A program made the translations under genes and the position numbers. A stretch of DNA of 64,000 nt from JAXGXJ01 sp050943595 (GTDB lineage Bacteria; Actinomycetota; Thermoleophilia; RBG-16-64-13): assembly GCA_050943595.1 (NCBI GenBank), contig JBMNPM010000006.1, positions 68,274-132,273 on the forward strand. Direction: 5' to 3'. Position 1 is the first letter of the stretch, and each line of letters opens with the position of its first letter. The notes beneath the pieces are model-generated. The model searched no databases, was not told the DNA's origin, and saw nothing but the letters and a program-made list of their open reading frames with translations. Positions 17,096-26,561 of the stretch are shown one piece after another.

Positions 17096-18427
17096 TCAGT
17101 CCACCTCCTGCGAGGCTGAGAGGGCCTGATCAAGGTCGGCAATGATGTCCCGCACGTCTTCTATACCCACCGACAGCCGGATGAGACCCGGTGTGACGCC
17201 CGCGTTCAGTTGCTCTTGTGTGGTCAGTTGCTGATGGGTCGTGCTGGCGGGATGGATGACCAACGTCTTTGCATCGAGGATGTTGGCGACGTGAGATGCT
17301 AGCTTGACCGACTCGATGAACTTCTTACCGGCCCGATGTCCCCCTTTGACTTCAAAAGCCATCAGAGCACCCGGACCGAGGGGAAAGAGACGCCTCGCCC
17401 GCTCATTGTCAGGGTGATCTTCCAACCCGGCATAGTCCACCGAGACCACGGCAGGATGGTCGTGAAGAAACAGGGCTACCGTCTGCGCGTTGGCGACGTG
17501 AGCCCGCGCACGGAGAGGCAGCGTCTCCAACCCCTGGATAAACAGCCAGGAGTTGAAAGGCGACAGAGCAGCACCCAGATCACGCAGCAGGCCGAGACGG
17601 ATCTTGAGCACATAGGCGAGACCGGGAGTAGCAGCCTTGTCGTGATTGCCGAAAGTATCCCAGAAGTTGACCCCGTGATAGGCCGGGTCGGGTTCGGTCA
17701 ACTCAGGGTACTTGCCCTGGATCGCCCAATCGAACGTACCCTTGTCGACGATGGCACCTCCGATCGACGTTCCGTGACCACCGATCATTTTGGTGAGAGA
17801 GTAGACGGCGATGTCGGCCCCATGCTCGAAAGGGTTGAATAAGGGTGGTGGCGCCACGGTGTTGTCTACAATGAACGGGATGCCGTGTTGGTGCGCCACT
17901 TCTGCGATGGCGGGTAGGTCATCCACGTTCCCCTTGGGATTACCTATCGACTCGGTATAGAGGAGACGCGTGTTCTCGTCTATAGCTTCCGCGAAGTTCT
18001 CCGGCCGGCCGGAATCAACGAAACGCACCTCGATACCGAAGCGCTTCAACGGGTAACAGAACTGGGTATACGTCCCCCCATAGAGCTTGTCGCCGCTGAT
18101 GATGTTCTGGCCGGCCGAGGTGAGCGTGGTGACGGCGTAGAAGACGGCCGCCAGGCCTGATGCAACGGCTATGGCCGCCGGAGCTCCATGGATGGCCGCC
18201 AGTCGCTTCTCGAGCACATCGGTGGTTGGGTTCGTCAGACGCGTATAGATGTTGCCCTCCTCCTCGAGGGCGAAAAGACCGGCTGCATGCTCCGTACTGC
18301 GGAAAACATAGCTGGACGTCTGGTAGAGAGGCACGGCCCGGGACAGAGTGTCGGCGTCCGGCGTCTGCCCCGCGTGCAGGGCTAAAGTGTCCAGGCCGTA
18401 GGCATCGTGGATATCCTTGCTGCTCAT
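17096..18427 (-). CDS. metY: O-acetylhomoserine sulfhydrylase (Cys/Met metabolism PLP enzyme)
   Basis: 443 residues, the typical length for the O-acetylhomoserine (thiol)-lyase branch and longer than cystathionine gamma-synthase. Visible motifs are TLALHAGQ near the N-terminus, NPTTDVLEKRLAAIHG, and the PLP lysine in YSLTKMIGGHG, followed by LDAKTLVIHPASTTH. It makes homocysteine from O-acetylhomoserine and sulfide. AAAGGCGG precedes the ATG. Upstream of cysK on the same strand. I looked for a SAM riboswitch in the short leader and did not find one. Confidence 0.9.
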   Translation of the reverse strand: MSSKDIHDAYGLDTLALHAGQTPDADTLSRAVPLYQTSSYVFRSTEHAAGLFALEEEGNIYTRLTNPTTDVLEKRLAAIHGAPAAIAVASGLAAVFYAVTTLTSAGQNIISGDKLYGGTYTQFCYPLKRFGIEVRFVDSGRPENFAEAIDENTRLLYTESIGNPKGNVDDLPAIAEVAHQHGIPFIVDNTVAPPPLFNPFEHGADIAVYSLTKMIGGHGTSIGGAIVDKGTFDWAIQGKYPELTEPDPAYHGVNFWDTFGNHDKAATPGLAYVLKIRLGLLRDLGAALSPFNSWLFIQGLETLPLRARAHVANAQTVALFLHDHPAVVSVDYAGLEDHPDNERARRLFPLGPGALMAFEVKGGHRAGKKFIESVKLASHVANILDAKTLVIHPASTTHQQLTTQEQLNAGVTPGLIRLSVGIEDVRDIIADLDQALSASQEVD

Positions 18428-18509
18428 GTGTCCGCCTTTCTTGCGCGTACCACGTCAAATTGGTGTAGGCCGGTCCGCCTTTCCAATCCGTCTTCCGGCT
18501 ATGAGGCTG

Positions 18510-19445
18510 CTATCGCTGCAGGCTATCGAGAAGTGCAGGCAGCCCGGTGAGATCGGTCAACACATGATCGGGCAGAGCCGGGCCGGGGAGGGTGAGGGCG
18601 GCTTCGGGCCCTCTGTCGAGCGTCGCACACCGCCCCGGGTCCCCCTCCGCTCTCTGCGCCGCCTGTGCCCGAGCCGCCTGTGCCCGGCGCCTCACTTCTG
18701 CGAGTTCTTCCGGAGTCGTAACTCCGGTCATGACCAGGACGGTGGTCATTCCAGCAGCCTCACCCATCACAATATCGGTGCTCAATCGATCACCCACAAA
18801 CAGAGTCTCCTCAGCCGGTATCGCTGTCGATGCGGCCAACACCTCCGCCAAAGCCAAGCCCGGCTTGCCCATGAGCACCGGCGGTATTCCGGCTGCCGTG
18901 GCCACGGCAGCCACGATGGCCCCCGCCCCTAAGGTCTCACCATCCGACGTGGGTAAGGTAGGGTCTTGATTGGTGGCCACGAACAGAGCCCCGGCACGGA
19001 CGGCCGCATGTGCGACGGTCAACGTCTGAAAGTCGACGTGGCGATCCAATCCCACTACGACCGCCGCCGGCGGGTCCAGGTGATCCGGCCAGGGAGCCTG
19101 CGCATGGTAAGGGTCCAAGCCGGCCTCCGACAGTTCCTCAAGTAGTCCGGACTCCCCGACAACCATAACCGGCGCGCCCGCCGGCAGGCGGGTGCGTAGC
19201 CACCTCCCAGTGATAAAACCGGTGGCAAGCACACGCTCACACCCAGCCGGCAGCCCCAAACGCTCCAAACGCTCAGAGTAAGTCCTCCTGTGGGCCGTCG
19301 AATTATTGGAGACGTAACGTAGGACGAGTCCACGCCGAAGCACATCCGGCACCACGGTTCGAATGCCGGGCAGAGGGTCCTCTCCTCGCCAGATGACCCC
19401 ATCAAGGTCAAAGGCGACCATACGGATACGCGCATCCTTCATCAT
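18510..19445 (-). CDS. HAD-superfamily (NagD-like) sugar/aryl phosphatase
   Basis: About 311 residues. Motif I is VAFDLDGVIWRGEDPLPG, motif II is in YVSNNSTAHRRTYSERL, and the C-terminal DDD-type motif is MGKPGLALAEVL followed by FVGDRLSTDIVMGEAAGM. This is the NagD/p-nitrophenylphosphatase subfamily with a C2 cap. The substrate is unknown (phosphoglycolate, UMP or phosphosugars are possible). A short R/A-rich insertion (RRRAQAARAQAAQRAEG) lies near the C-terminus. The start codons GTG-ATG-ATG overlap the stop of the DUF362 gene, so they are coupled. Confidence 0.82.
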   Translation of the reverse strand: MMKDARIRMVAFDLDGVIWRGEDPLPGIRTVVPDVLRRGLVLRYVSNNSTAHRRTYSERLERLGLPAGCERVLATGFITGRWLRTRLPAGAPVMVVGESGLLEELSEAGLDPYHAQAPWPDHLDPPAAVVVGLDRHVDFQTLTVAHAAVRAGALFVATNQDPTLPTSDGETLGAGAIVAAVATAAGIPPVLMGKPGLALAEVLAASTAIPAEETLFVGDRLSTDIVMGEAAGMTTVLVMTGVTTPEELAEVRRRAQAARAQAAQRAEGDPGRCATLDRGPEAALTLPGPALPDHVLTDLTGLPALLDSLQR

Positions 19446-20677
19446 CACACCAGCCCCAATCTATGCATGATCCGGCCCACACCCTTGAACTGCAGATCGA
19501 TAGCGGCAGACGGACACAATTCGTGACAGCAGTAGCAGCGGATGCATCGTGCGTCATCAATCTGGGGCACGGTGTCGGTCATGCGGATGGCCTCGGTGGG
19601 ACAACTGCGCGCGCATACACCGCACAACGTACACAGGCTCTCATTAGGCCGGGGGAAACGATTGAGACCGGAACGGAGCAGCGGCGCTACCATCTTTCCA
19701 ACAAGAGGATAATACGTCAGCCCCGCGTCACGTGACCACCGTGAGGGAAGAACATAATCCTTCACCCGCAGTTCGGCGATCGGGATGCCCAGGGTATCCA
19801 CTTCCACATCCCGCCCACTCCAACGTCCCTGCTTCTGCGCTACCGACAACACAGGCACGGCAGAAGTGTCAATACCTGCGATGCGACAGCAGGCCACATC
19901 GACGGCGAGAGGATCGGCCCCGGCCAACAGCACGCCCAAGGGCCGAGGAGTCCCCGCCGCTCCAGGACCTAGGCCTTCCATGGCCAGAATCCCATCGACG
20001 ATACTGAGGCGGGGACGTACGAAGGTGGCTACATCAAGAAGCATACCGGCAAACTGGTCGGGCTCAGCCAATTTCCCGTGGTAGCCGGGCTTGTTGAGTC
20101 CGGGTATGACGCCGAACAGGTTCTTGGTGGCCCCCGTGAAGGTCATGAAGGTGTGGGTCTTGAACTTAGCCAGGTTGATGACCCCATCGGCCTGCAGCAT
20201 GGGACTGATAACGTCCAGACGGTGCACCACACGGCCCTCCGGACACGACACCGCTTCCCAAGCTGTATCAAGGTTCAGTTCGAACCCGTAGTGGTCGGCC
20301 GCTTCGCGCATGCCGGTCTTCCGGTAGACCTTCTCTATAACCGGCCGAGCGTGCACCACACCCGAACCTGGACTCTCCACGACCACCGGCGTGGCCTGCG
20401 CCTCCCGCACGGCCACCGCCACGGCTGCCACCACGGCAGGATGGGTGGTGACGGCCTGCGAGGGAGATGCGCCGAAAAGGAGATTCGGTTTGAGAGCTAT
20501 GCGCTCCCCAGGACGAACGAAGGCCTCCATGCCACCGAGCGGAGCCAGAACCTCGCGTACGCCCGCTTGGACCTGCTCGAAATCATAGCCGGCGCAACGC
20601 ACAGCCACCACCGCCGACCGACCTGCACCGACCTGCACCCGGCAGCCCTGGTCTACCGGCCTTTGCGCCCGCTCCAC
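19445..20677 (-). CDS. DUF362 protein with C-terminal ferredoxin domain
   Basis: About 410 residues. The N-terminal DUF362 domain has KPNLLFGASPSQAVTTHP, FKTHTFMTFTGATKNLFGVI and the ADPLAVDVACCRIAGID element. The C-terminus has two 4Fe-4S motifs (CTLCGVCARSCP, CIRCYCCHELCP). Such proteins are common in anaerobes and are thought to be Fe-S oxidoreductases of unknown substrate. I prefer GTG 20677, which has AAGGAGG five bases upstream; ATG 20692 is the alternative. A 10-bp tandem duplication (20618-20637) lies in the N-terminal codons. Operon with the HAD phosphatase. Confidence 0.82.
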   Translation of the reverse strand: MERAQRPVDQGCRVQVGAGRSAVVAVRCAGYDFEQVQAGVREVLAPLGGMEAFVRPGERIALKPNLLFGASPSQAVTTHPAVVAAVAVAVREAQATPVVVESPGSGVVHARPVIEKVYRKTGMREAADHYGFELNLDTAWEAVSCPEGRVVHRLDVISPMLQADGVINLAKFKTHTFMTFTGATKNLFGVIPGLNKPGYHGKLAEPDQFAGMLLDVATFVRPRLSIVDGILAMEGLGPGAAGTPRPLGVLLAGADPLAVDVACCRIAGIDTSAVPVLSVAQKQGRWSGRDVEVDTLGIPIAELRVKDYVLPSRWSRDAGLTYYPLVGKMVAPLLRSGLNRFPRPNESLCTLCGVCARSCPTEAIRMTDTVPQIDDARCIRCYCCHELCPSAAIDLQFKGVGRIMHRLGLV

Positions 20678-20849
20678 GCGCGCCTCCTTCATCCACCCTT
20701 CCGACCCCACGACCGGCCCCTGGGAGCCTGCCGGCACTGCACTACCGGCCGGCCGCCGTCTTGAGTCGCCAATATGACTGCTATTCTATCGATACGAGGA
20801 TGGCCCGCCCATATAGGCCACTCTCACAGCGAACAGGAGGTTCACGTCT

Positions 20850-21575
20850 ATGTCGCCCATGGCCTTCAAAGCCACACTCCTCGAGAAGATCACGAGAAGC
20901 AGCGACACGAGCAGCTATCGCTTCTCGCAGGATCCCGAGTACACATTCACCGCCGGACAGTGGTACACCATCTCTATCCCCGCCGGCGAGGGATCACTCG
21001 ACCATCACTTCAGCCACGCCGACTCCCCAACCGAGTCGTTCATAGAGCTAACCACGAGGCTTACAGGGTCCGAATTCAAGAACGCCCTGGATGCGCTTCC
21101 GGTGGGAACTGAGGTGGAGATCAGAGGCCCATACGGCAGCTTCGTTTTCGCATATGAGGCACCCAGGATCGCCTTCCTCACCGGGGGCATAGGCATCACT
21201 CCCATCCGCAGCATGCTCCGCTATCTAGCCGACACAGATGAAAAGGGCCGCGTCGCGGGGCAGGAGTTGGTGATGTTTTACGGCAGCATGACTGAGGATG
21301 GCATCGTATACGAGGCGGAGTTGGCCGAACTGGAGAAGAAGATCGCCGGCCTGCGCATCGTGCACGTGATCACCAATCCCACAGAGAGTTGGCAGGGCTA
21401 TAGGGGTTTCATCACCGCCGACATCATCCAAGCCGAACTGGACGCGCCGGAGACCTGGAACTATTACGTTGTCGGCCCTCCGCCGATGATCAAGGCCATG
21501 GACAAGGTCATGGAACAACTCGGCATACCCGAGAAGCAGAAGACTGTAGAGAGCTTCTCCGGCTACGCGTCCTGA
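20850..21575 (+). CDS. FNR-type FAD/NAD(P)H oxidoreductase
   Basis: 241 residues with AGGAGG nine bases before the ATG. FAD-binding barrel: FTAGQWYTISIP with HHFSHADSP in place of the usual RxYS. NAD(P) domain: LTGGIGITPIRSMLRYL, and a C-terminal YVVGPPPMIKAM. It resembles the reductase modules of ferredoxin/oxygenase systems and lacks a fused ferredoxin. It would move electrons between NAD(P)H and an iron-sulfur or flavin partner. Monocistronic, divergent from the DUF362 gene, convergent with acnA. Confidence 0.85.
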   Translation: MSPMAFKATLLEKITRSSDTSSYRFSQDPEYTFTAGQWYTISIPAGEGSLDHHFSHADSPTESFIELTTRLTGSEFKNALDALPVGTEVEIRGPYGSFVFAYEAPRIAFLTGGIGITPIRSMLRYLADTDEKGRVAGQELVMFYGSMTEDGIVYEAELAELEKKIAGLRIVHVITNPTESWQGYRGFITADIIQAELDAPETWNYYVVGPPPMIKAMDKVMEQLGIPEKQKTVESFSGYAS

Positions 21576-21709
21576 CAAACAGGCAAAACCACACCGGCCC
21601 GCCCCTGCACGAGGCCATCAAGGGACCACACCTCAACGCCGGAGCGGGACCGACGTGGGAAAGACCATGCGCGCCCTACCGGTCCATTCGACAGGGCGCC
21701 AACAGGACG

Positions 21710-24505
21710 CTAGCAGGCCGCCAGCTTCGACCGTAACACTCTTGGAAGTAGCCCCCCCTGCTCGAAATACTCCACATCCACGCTGGAATCAAGCCTGGCC
21801 ACACAAGGCACAAACACCTCTTTGCCCGATTTCCGTCGAATGCGCACTAAGACCCGGGCTCCGGGGGCGAGGCCGACACTCAAGCCCTCGATGTCCACCT
21901 GCTCCGTACCGTCTAACTCCAGGTCCCCGATAGTCAACTCTGGATTCAACTCCAGAGGAAGCACACCCATACCCACCAAGTTACTGCGATGGATGCGCTC
22001 GAAACTCCGTGCTATCACCGCCCGCACACCCAACAGAGCCGTGCCCTTGGCCGCCCAGTCGCGTGAGCTGCCTGTGCCGTATTCCTTGCCCGCAAAGATC
22101 ACCAGCGGCACCGCCTCTTGTTGGTAGCGCATAGCGGCATCATAGATAGACATCAGCTCCCCCGACGGCTGATGAGTAGTCCACCCCCCTTCGTGGTCCC
22201 CGGCCAAGCCGTTGCGCAGGCGCACGTTGGCGAAGGCCCCCCGCATGAGCACCTCGTGGTTACCACGACGCGACCCATACGTGTTGAAGTCGCAGGGAGC
22301 AACTCCATGGTTGTAGAGGTACCGCCCGGCGGGGCCGTCTTCCCCGATAGCCCCGGCCGGTGATATGTGGTCTGTAGTGACCGAATCTCCAAACACGCCC
22401 AGGATGCGCGCACCGTGCACATCAGAGACAGGCTTCGGTTCAAGTGTGAACGCAGCAAAAAAATGTGGTTCCTGCACATACGTAGAGTCGTGTTGCCATT
22501 GATACAACGCCCCCGTGGGTACAGGCATGAGCCTCCAGGCTTCGCTACCCTTCAGAGCAGTCCGGTATTCTTCCGTGAAGACCTCCGGCTGCAGCGCCGT
22601 CTCCACTAACGCGGCCACCTCATCCGCCGCCGGCCAGATATCCTCCAAGAAAACCGGTCTGCCGTCAGCACGAACGCCCAACGGCTCAGTGGTCAAATCG
22701 ATATCCACGGTACCGGCGAGTGCGAATGCAACCACCATAGGCGGTGAGGCCAGGTAGTTGGCCCGCACAAGTGGGTGAATACGAGCCTCAAAATTGCGGT
22801 TGCCGCTCAGTACTGCAGCCACCACCAACTCATCCTCCACGATAGCTCGAGAGATGTCGTCGGCCAAAGGACCACTGTTACCGATACAGGTGGCGCAGCC
22901 GTAGCCCACATCACAGAACCCCAATTCTTCCAGAGGCCGGAGCAGACCCGCCGCCGCCAAGTATCCGGTCACCGCACGCGAGCCGGGTGCCAGACTGGTA
23001 CGCACCCAACGGGCAGGCGCAAGACCCAGCGCCACCGCATTCCGCGCCAACAGCCCGGCCGCCAGCATCAGTCCCGGATTAGAGGTGTTGGTACAGCTGG
23101 TGATGGAGGCGATGACCACGTGACCATCGCTGAGAGCCTCCCGCTTACCCTCAACCTCCACCTTAGCCTTAATCGACTCGGTACGCCCCTTAGCGAGTGT
23201 GGGCAGACTCCGCCGGAAGCCCCCCTTCAACTCCTGCAGGGGAACCCGGTCCTGAGGGCGTCGTGGACCGGCGAGGCTGGGAGTGACCTGCGACAGGTCT
23301 AGTTCCACCACCCAAGAGTACTCGGGATCCGCAGAGCCCGGTTCACGCCATAGCCTCTGGCTGCGACAATATGATTCAGTGCGTGAACATGTCTCCGGCG
23401 AGCGCCCCGTTTGGCGTAGATAGCGTACGGTCTCAGCGTCAACCGGAAAGAACCCACAGGTGGCCCCATACTCGGGAGCCATGTTGGCCACTGTGGCCCG
23501 GTCAGGTAGGCTGAGACCCTCCGCCCCAGGGCCGAAGTATTCGACGAAACACCCAACCACTCCCACACCGCGCAGCAGTTCGGTGGCGGTGAGGACCAGG
23601 TCGGTAGCGGTAGCCTGTGGGGCCAACTCTCCGATCAGGCGCACACCGACCACCTGAGGCACTAACATGAAATAGGGTTCGCCCAACATGACGCCTTCAG
23701 CCTCTATCCCCCCGACCCCCCAGCCCAGGACGCCCAAACCGTTGATCATGGTGGTGTGGGAGTCGGTACCGATGACGGTGTCGGGATAGGCCCACGGAAT
23801 CATCTCAGTCGTGGTGACAGGCCCGGATCCCAGGACGGTGCCACCACCCGTCGTGCTCCGAACCACATCCGCCAGGAACTCGAGATTGACCTGATGGCAG
23901 ATGCCGGTCCCCGGCGGGATGACGGTCAGATTATGGAACTCACCCTGAGCCCACCGAAGCAACGAATACCGCTCCTCGTTCCGTTCCATCTCCAGGTCCA
24001 TGTTGATACGGCAGGCTTCGGCGGTGGCACAACAGTCCACCTGGACGGAGTGGTCTATGACCAGGTCGACACGCACACTCGGATCAATGATCTTAGGGTC
24101 ACCGCCGGCCCGAGCCACGGCCGAGCGAAGAGCGGCCAAGTCGACTACACAAGGCACTCCGGTAAAGTCCTGCAGCAGCACCCGCCCGGGCATGAAGGCG
24201 AACTCCGGGCGCCGGGTCGCCGCCGCGTCCCAGTCAAGGAGGGCATGGACATCCTTCTCCTGCACTACACCGCGACCGCAATGTCGCAAACCGTTCTCGA
24301 GCAATACACGGATGGAGTAGGGCAACCGGTCGAGATCGCGGCCCGTAACCTGAGCCAAGGTGGGTAGATCGGCCACCACATGGTCTCCTCCGGGCAGGCC
24401 GGCCACCTTCCAGGCGCCAAACGGCGAGTCCGGCAACGCTCCGTCCTTCCCGCGTCGTAGACCGACCGCCCCTGTCTGAGGACCTGCTGCTCCACTATCG
24501 CTCAT
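21710..24505 (-). CDS. acnA: Aconitate hydratase A
   Basis: 931 residues, the size and domain order of AcnA/IRP-type aconitases. Conserved elements: VLLQDFTGVPCVVDLAALR, IGTDSHTTMINGLGVLGWGVGG, the cluster ligands ITSCTNTSNPG and GCATCIGNSGPL, and the swivel domain with YGTGSSRDWAAKGTALLG. It interconverts citrate and isocitrate using a [4Fe-4S] cluster. It lies 55 bases downstream of leuA on the same strand, so the two may be cotranscribed. Confidence 0.93.
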   Translation of the reverse strand: MSDSGAAGPQTGAVGLRRGKDGALPDSPFGAWKVAGLPGGDHVVADLPTLAQVTGRDLDRLPYSIRVLLENGLRHCGRGVVQEKDVHALLDWDAAATRRPEFAFMPGRVLLQDFTGVPCVVDLAALRSAVARAGGDPKIIDPSVRVDLVIDHSVQVDCCATAEACRINMDLEMERNEERYSLLRWAQGEFHNLTVIPPGTGICHQVNLEFLADVVRSTTGGGTVLGSGPVTTTEMIPWAYPDTVIGTDSHTTMINGLGVLGWGVGGIEAEGVMLGEPYFMLVPQVVGVRLIGELAPQATATDLVLTATELLRGVGVVGCFVEYFGPGAEGLSLPDRATVANMAPEYGATCGFFPVDAETVRYLRQTGRSPETCSRTESYCRSQRLWREPGSADPEYSWVVELDLSQVTPSLAGPRRPQDRVPLQELKGGFRRSLPTLAKGRTESIKAKVEVEGKREALSDGHVVIASITSCTNTSNPGLMLAAGLLARNAVALGLAPARWVRTSLAPGSRAVTGYLAAAGLLRPLEELGFCDVGYGCATCIGNSGPLADDISRAIVEDELVVAAVLSGNRNFEARIHPLVRANYLASPPMVVAFALAGTVDIDLTTEPLGVRADGRPVFLEDIWPAADEVAALVETALQPEVFTEEYRTALKGSEAWRLMPVPTGALYQWQHDSTYVQEPHFFAAFTLEPKPVSDVHGARILGVFGDSVTTDHISPAGAIGEDGPAGRYLYNHGVAPCDFNTYGSRRGNHEVLMRGAFANVRLRNGLAGDHEGGWTTHQPSGELMSIYDAAMRYQQEAVPLVIFAGKEYGTGSSRDWAAKGTALLGVRAVIARSFERIHRSNLVGMGVLPLELNPELTIGDLELDGTEQVDIEGLSVGLAPGARVLVRIRRKSGKEVFVPCVARLDSSVDVEYFEQGGLLPRVLRSKLAAC

Positions 24506-24560
24506 GGCGACCTGACCTTTCTATGTAGATACCCATGCGGACCGACGGCACGTGAAAGGG

Positions 24561-26135
24561 TCAGAGATAGACCCGATCACCACGGACACCGCCCGCTTCG
24601 CGCTTCATAGCCACATTGTTCAGCGCCCTGACATAGGCTTTAGCTGAAGCCTCCATGACATCGATGGCTACAGCCTGGCCCGCGTAGCGCCTACCGTCCA
24701 CCTCGACGAGAACGCGCACCTCCCCCAGAGAATCCTTGCCCGAGGTGACGGAATGAACCTGGTAGTCGAGCATGTTGCCGCTCACTCCGACGGCATCGTC
24801 GATGGCGTGGAAGATGGACTCCACCGACCCACCGGAGAACGCCTTACCGGCCACGTGCTCATTCTTCTTGCGTATACCCACCTGGCTGGAAGAAATGATC
24901 TCGGTGCCCGCCGACACATAGAAATGATTCAAGGAGTACACGTCCTCGCGCTCACGGATCTCCTCCCCTACGAGCGCTTCCAAGTCCGCCGTGGTCACTA
25001 CCTTCTTCCTATCGGCAATAACTTTGAAGCGACGGAAGGCCTCGTCCAGATCGGCTCCATCGAGGTGTATGCCCAGCTCGGCCAGATGTGACCGGAGGGC
25101 GTGACGCCCAGAATGCTTGCCCAAGACGATGTCGGAGTCCGGCAGACCTATGTCACGGGCCTGCATGATCTCGTAGGTCGTCCGCTCCTTGAGTACGCCG
25201 TCCTGATGAATACCGGATTCGTGAGCGAAGGCGTTCTTACCCACCACGGCCTTGTTGGCCTGTATCTGCTGCCCGGTAAAACTAGACACCATGCGGCTGG
25301 TTCGAGCTATCTCTGTGGTGACTATGTTACAGGGACGCTGCAGGATGTTCTGCCGGGTGACGAGGGCCATGGCCACTTCTTCCAGCGCCGCATTACCGGC
25401 ACGTTCGCCCAAACCGTTGACGGCCACCTCCACCTGCGTGGCACCGCACTCGACGGCAGCCAAGGAGTTCGCTGTGGCCACCCCCAGATCGTTATGGCAG
25501 TGAACACTCAGAACGACCCCGTCCAAGCCGGGCACTTTCTCGTAGAGTTGTTTTATCAAGGCGCTATATTCGCTGGGCAACGCGTAGCCAACCGTATCAG
25601 GCACATTTATAGTAGTGGCACCGGCCCGGATGGCCGTCTCCAATACGGCGGCCAGAAAGTCAACATCGGAGCGGGTGGCATCCATAGCCGAGAACTCCAC
25701 GTCGCCCGGACACAGCGACACCGCCAACTCCACCATCCTCCGGGTCAACTCAATGACCTGTTCTCGGGTGGCGTGCATCTGATGTTCAAGGTGGATATCG
25801 GAGGTCGACACAAAGGTGTGAATGCGAGGACGTTCCGCGTCTTTGATGGCTTCCCAACACGTGCGGATGTCATGCTCAGTGCAACGCGCCAGACCACAGA
25901 TGACGGCCCCTTTGACCTGGCGGGCGATGACCTGCACCGCGTCGAAGTCGCCCGGGCTGCTGGCCGGAAACCCGGCTTCGATGACATCAACGCCCAGACG
26001 CACGAGCTGCTGAGCTATCTCCAGCTTCTCCGATGCGTTCAAACTGCAGCCGGGTGACTGTTCTCCGTCGCGGAGCGTAGTGTCGAAGAACACGACGGGT
26101 ATATCAATGTTCCGACGACTTGTGGCAGAATCCAT
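24561..26135 (-). CDS. leuA: 2-isopropylmalate synthase
   Basis: About 524 residues from ATG 26135 (MDSATSRRNIDIPVVFFDTT), preceded by AGGAGGTGGAG. Catalytic domain: FFDTTLRDGEQSPGCS, the metal-binding VHCHNDLGVATANSLAAV, and ESGIHQDGVLK. The C-terminal LeuA dimer/regulatory domain covers about residues 390-510. It condenses acetyl-CoA with 2-oxoisovalerate in the first committed step to leucine. No T-box or leucine leader is evident in the short upstream spacer. The long form with the LeuA_dimer domain makes citramalate synthase less likely. Confidence 0.92.
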   Translation of the reverse strand: MDSATSRRNIDIPVVFFDTTLRDGEQSPGCSLNASEKLEIAQQLVRLGVDVIEAGFPASSPGDFDAVQVIARQVKGAVICGLARCTEHDIRTCWEAIKDAERPRIHTFVSTSDIHLEHQMHATREQVIELTRRMVELAVSLCPGDVEFSAMDATRSDVDFLAAVLETAIRAGATTINVPDTVGYALPSEYSALIKQLYEKVPGLDGVVLSVHCHNDLGVATANSLAAVECGATQVEVAVNGLGERAGNAALEEVAMALVTRQNILQRPCNIVTTEIARTSRMVSSFTGQQIQANKAVVGKNAFAHESGIHQDGVLKERTTYEIMQARDIGLPDSDIVLGKHSGRHALRSHLAELGIHLDGADLDEAFRRFKVIADRKKVVTTADLEALVGEEIREREDVYSLNHFYVSAGTEIISSSQVGIRKKNEHVAGKAFSGGSVESIFHAIDDAVGVSGNMLDYQVHSVTSGKDSLGEVRVLVEVDGRRYAGQAVAIDVMEASAKAYVRALNNVAMKREAGGVRGDRVYL

Positions 26136-26217
26136 GGCTCTCCACCTCCTGTGAATCAACCCATGATAGCTGCTGCTGGGCCGGTCGGCACCGGCTACGC
26201 GAACATCTCCCCCTAAC

Positions 26218-26377
26218 GGGCTGCTGAACTATGACGCTTCGCCGCCGGAACGCGGGCCGGCACGCGCGAGAGAAGGATAGAGGAAGCGCAAAATAGCAGC
26301 GCTTCGCGCGACCGATGACGTACTATCGTGCCGCTCAGCACGTTCCGGCGACCGGGGCTTCGTTTTTCAACAGCCTT
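26218..26377. repeat. Fold-back dispersed repeat, copy B (MITE-like)
   Basis: About 160 bases whose ends are imperfect inverted repeats: ggctgctgaa on the left against ggctgttgaa read inward from the right. Inner blocks also mirror (gccggaacg, cggcacg), so the whole element can fold into a long hairpin. Its right half matches copy A at 15925-16020. No open reading frame of note. It lies between leuA and the CoA-transferase operon. The small size, inverted ends and second copy suggest a MITE or other non-autonomous element; a REP-like element is the alternative. Confidence 0.7.
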
Positions 26378-26470
26378 CCAGCGGGGAGCAGAAGGAGGTC
26401 GAGAGCGAGAGCAAGGCGCACAGACCGAGCGCTCCCGAGAGGGGTACGTGCGGCTGAGAGGAATTAAGAC

Positions 26471-26497
26471 CGGGGGCGCGCCGCTGGGCGCGCCCCC
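26471..26497 (-). terminator. GC-rich hairpin after the CoA-transferase operon
   Basis: An 11-bp stem (gggggcgcgcc pairing with ggcgcgccccc) lies about 65 bases past the stop of the CoA-transferase B subunit. On the minus strand it is followed by GGTCTTAATT, a weak T-tract, so termination is plausible but not certain. Confidence 0.5.
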
Positions 26498-26561
26498 GAT
26501 AACCAATACATCACGGTACAGACCGGCCACAATGCACGACCGGTCGATATGTGCGCGGCTC

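Noticed and set aside
18428..18509. SAM riboswitch before metY
   Set aside because: metY is transcribed leftward from 18427 and its short leader has none of the SAM aptamer motifs.
21650..21709. Hairpin gcgccct/agggcgc as acnA terminator
   Set aside because: Only seven pairs with a long loop and no T-run; too weak to call.
25101..26057. 318-codon plus-strand frame opposite leuA
   Set aside because: Shadow of leuA in a GC-rich genome; no ribosome-binding site or protein motif.
26136..26217. T-box or leucine-responsive leader before leuA
   Set aside because: The spacer is short and lacks the T-box consensus and a specifier hairpin.
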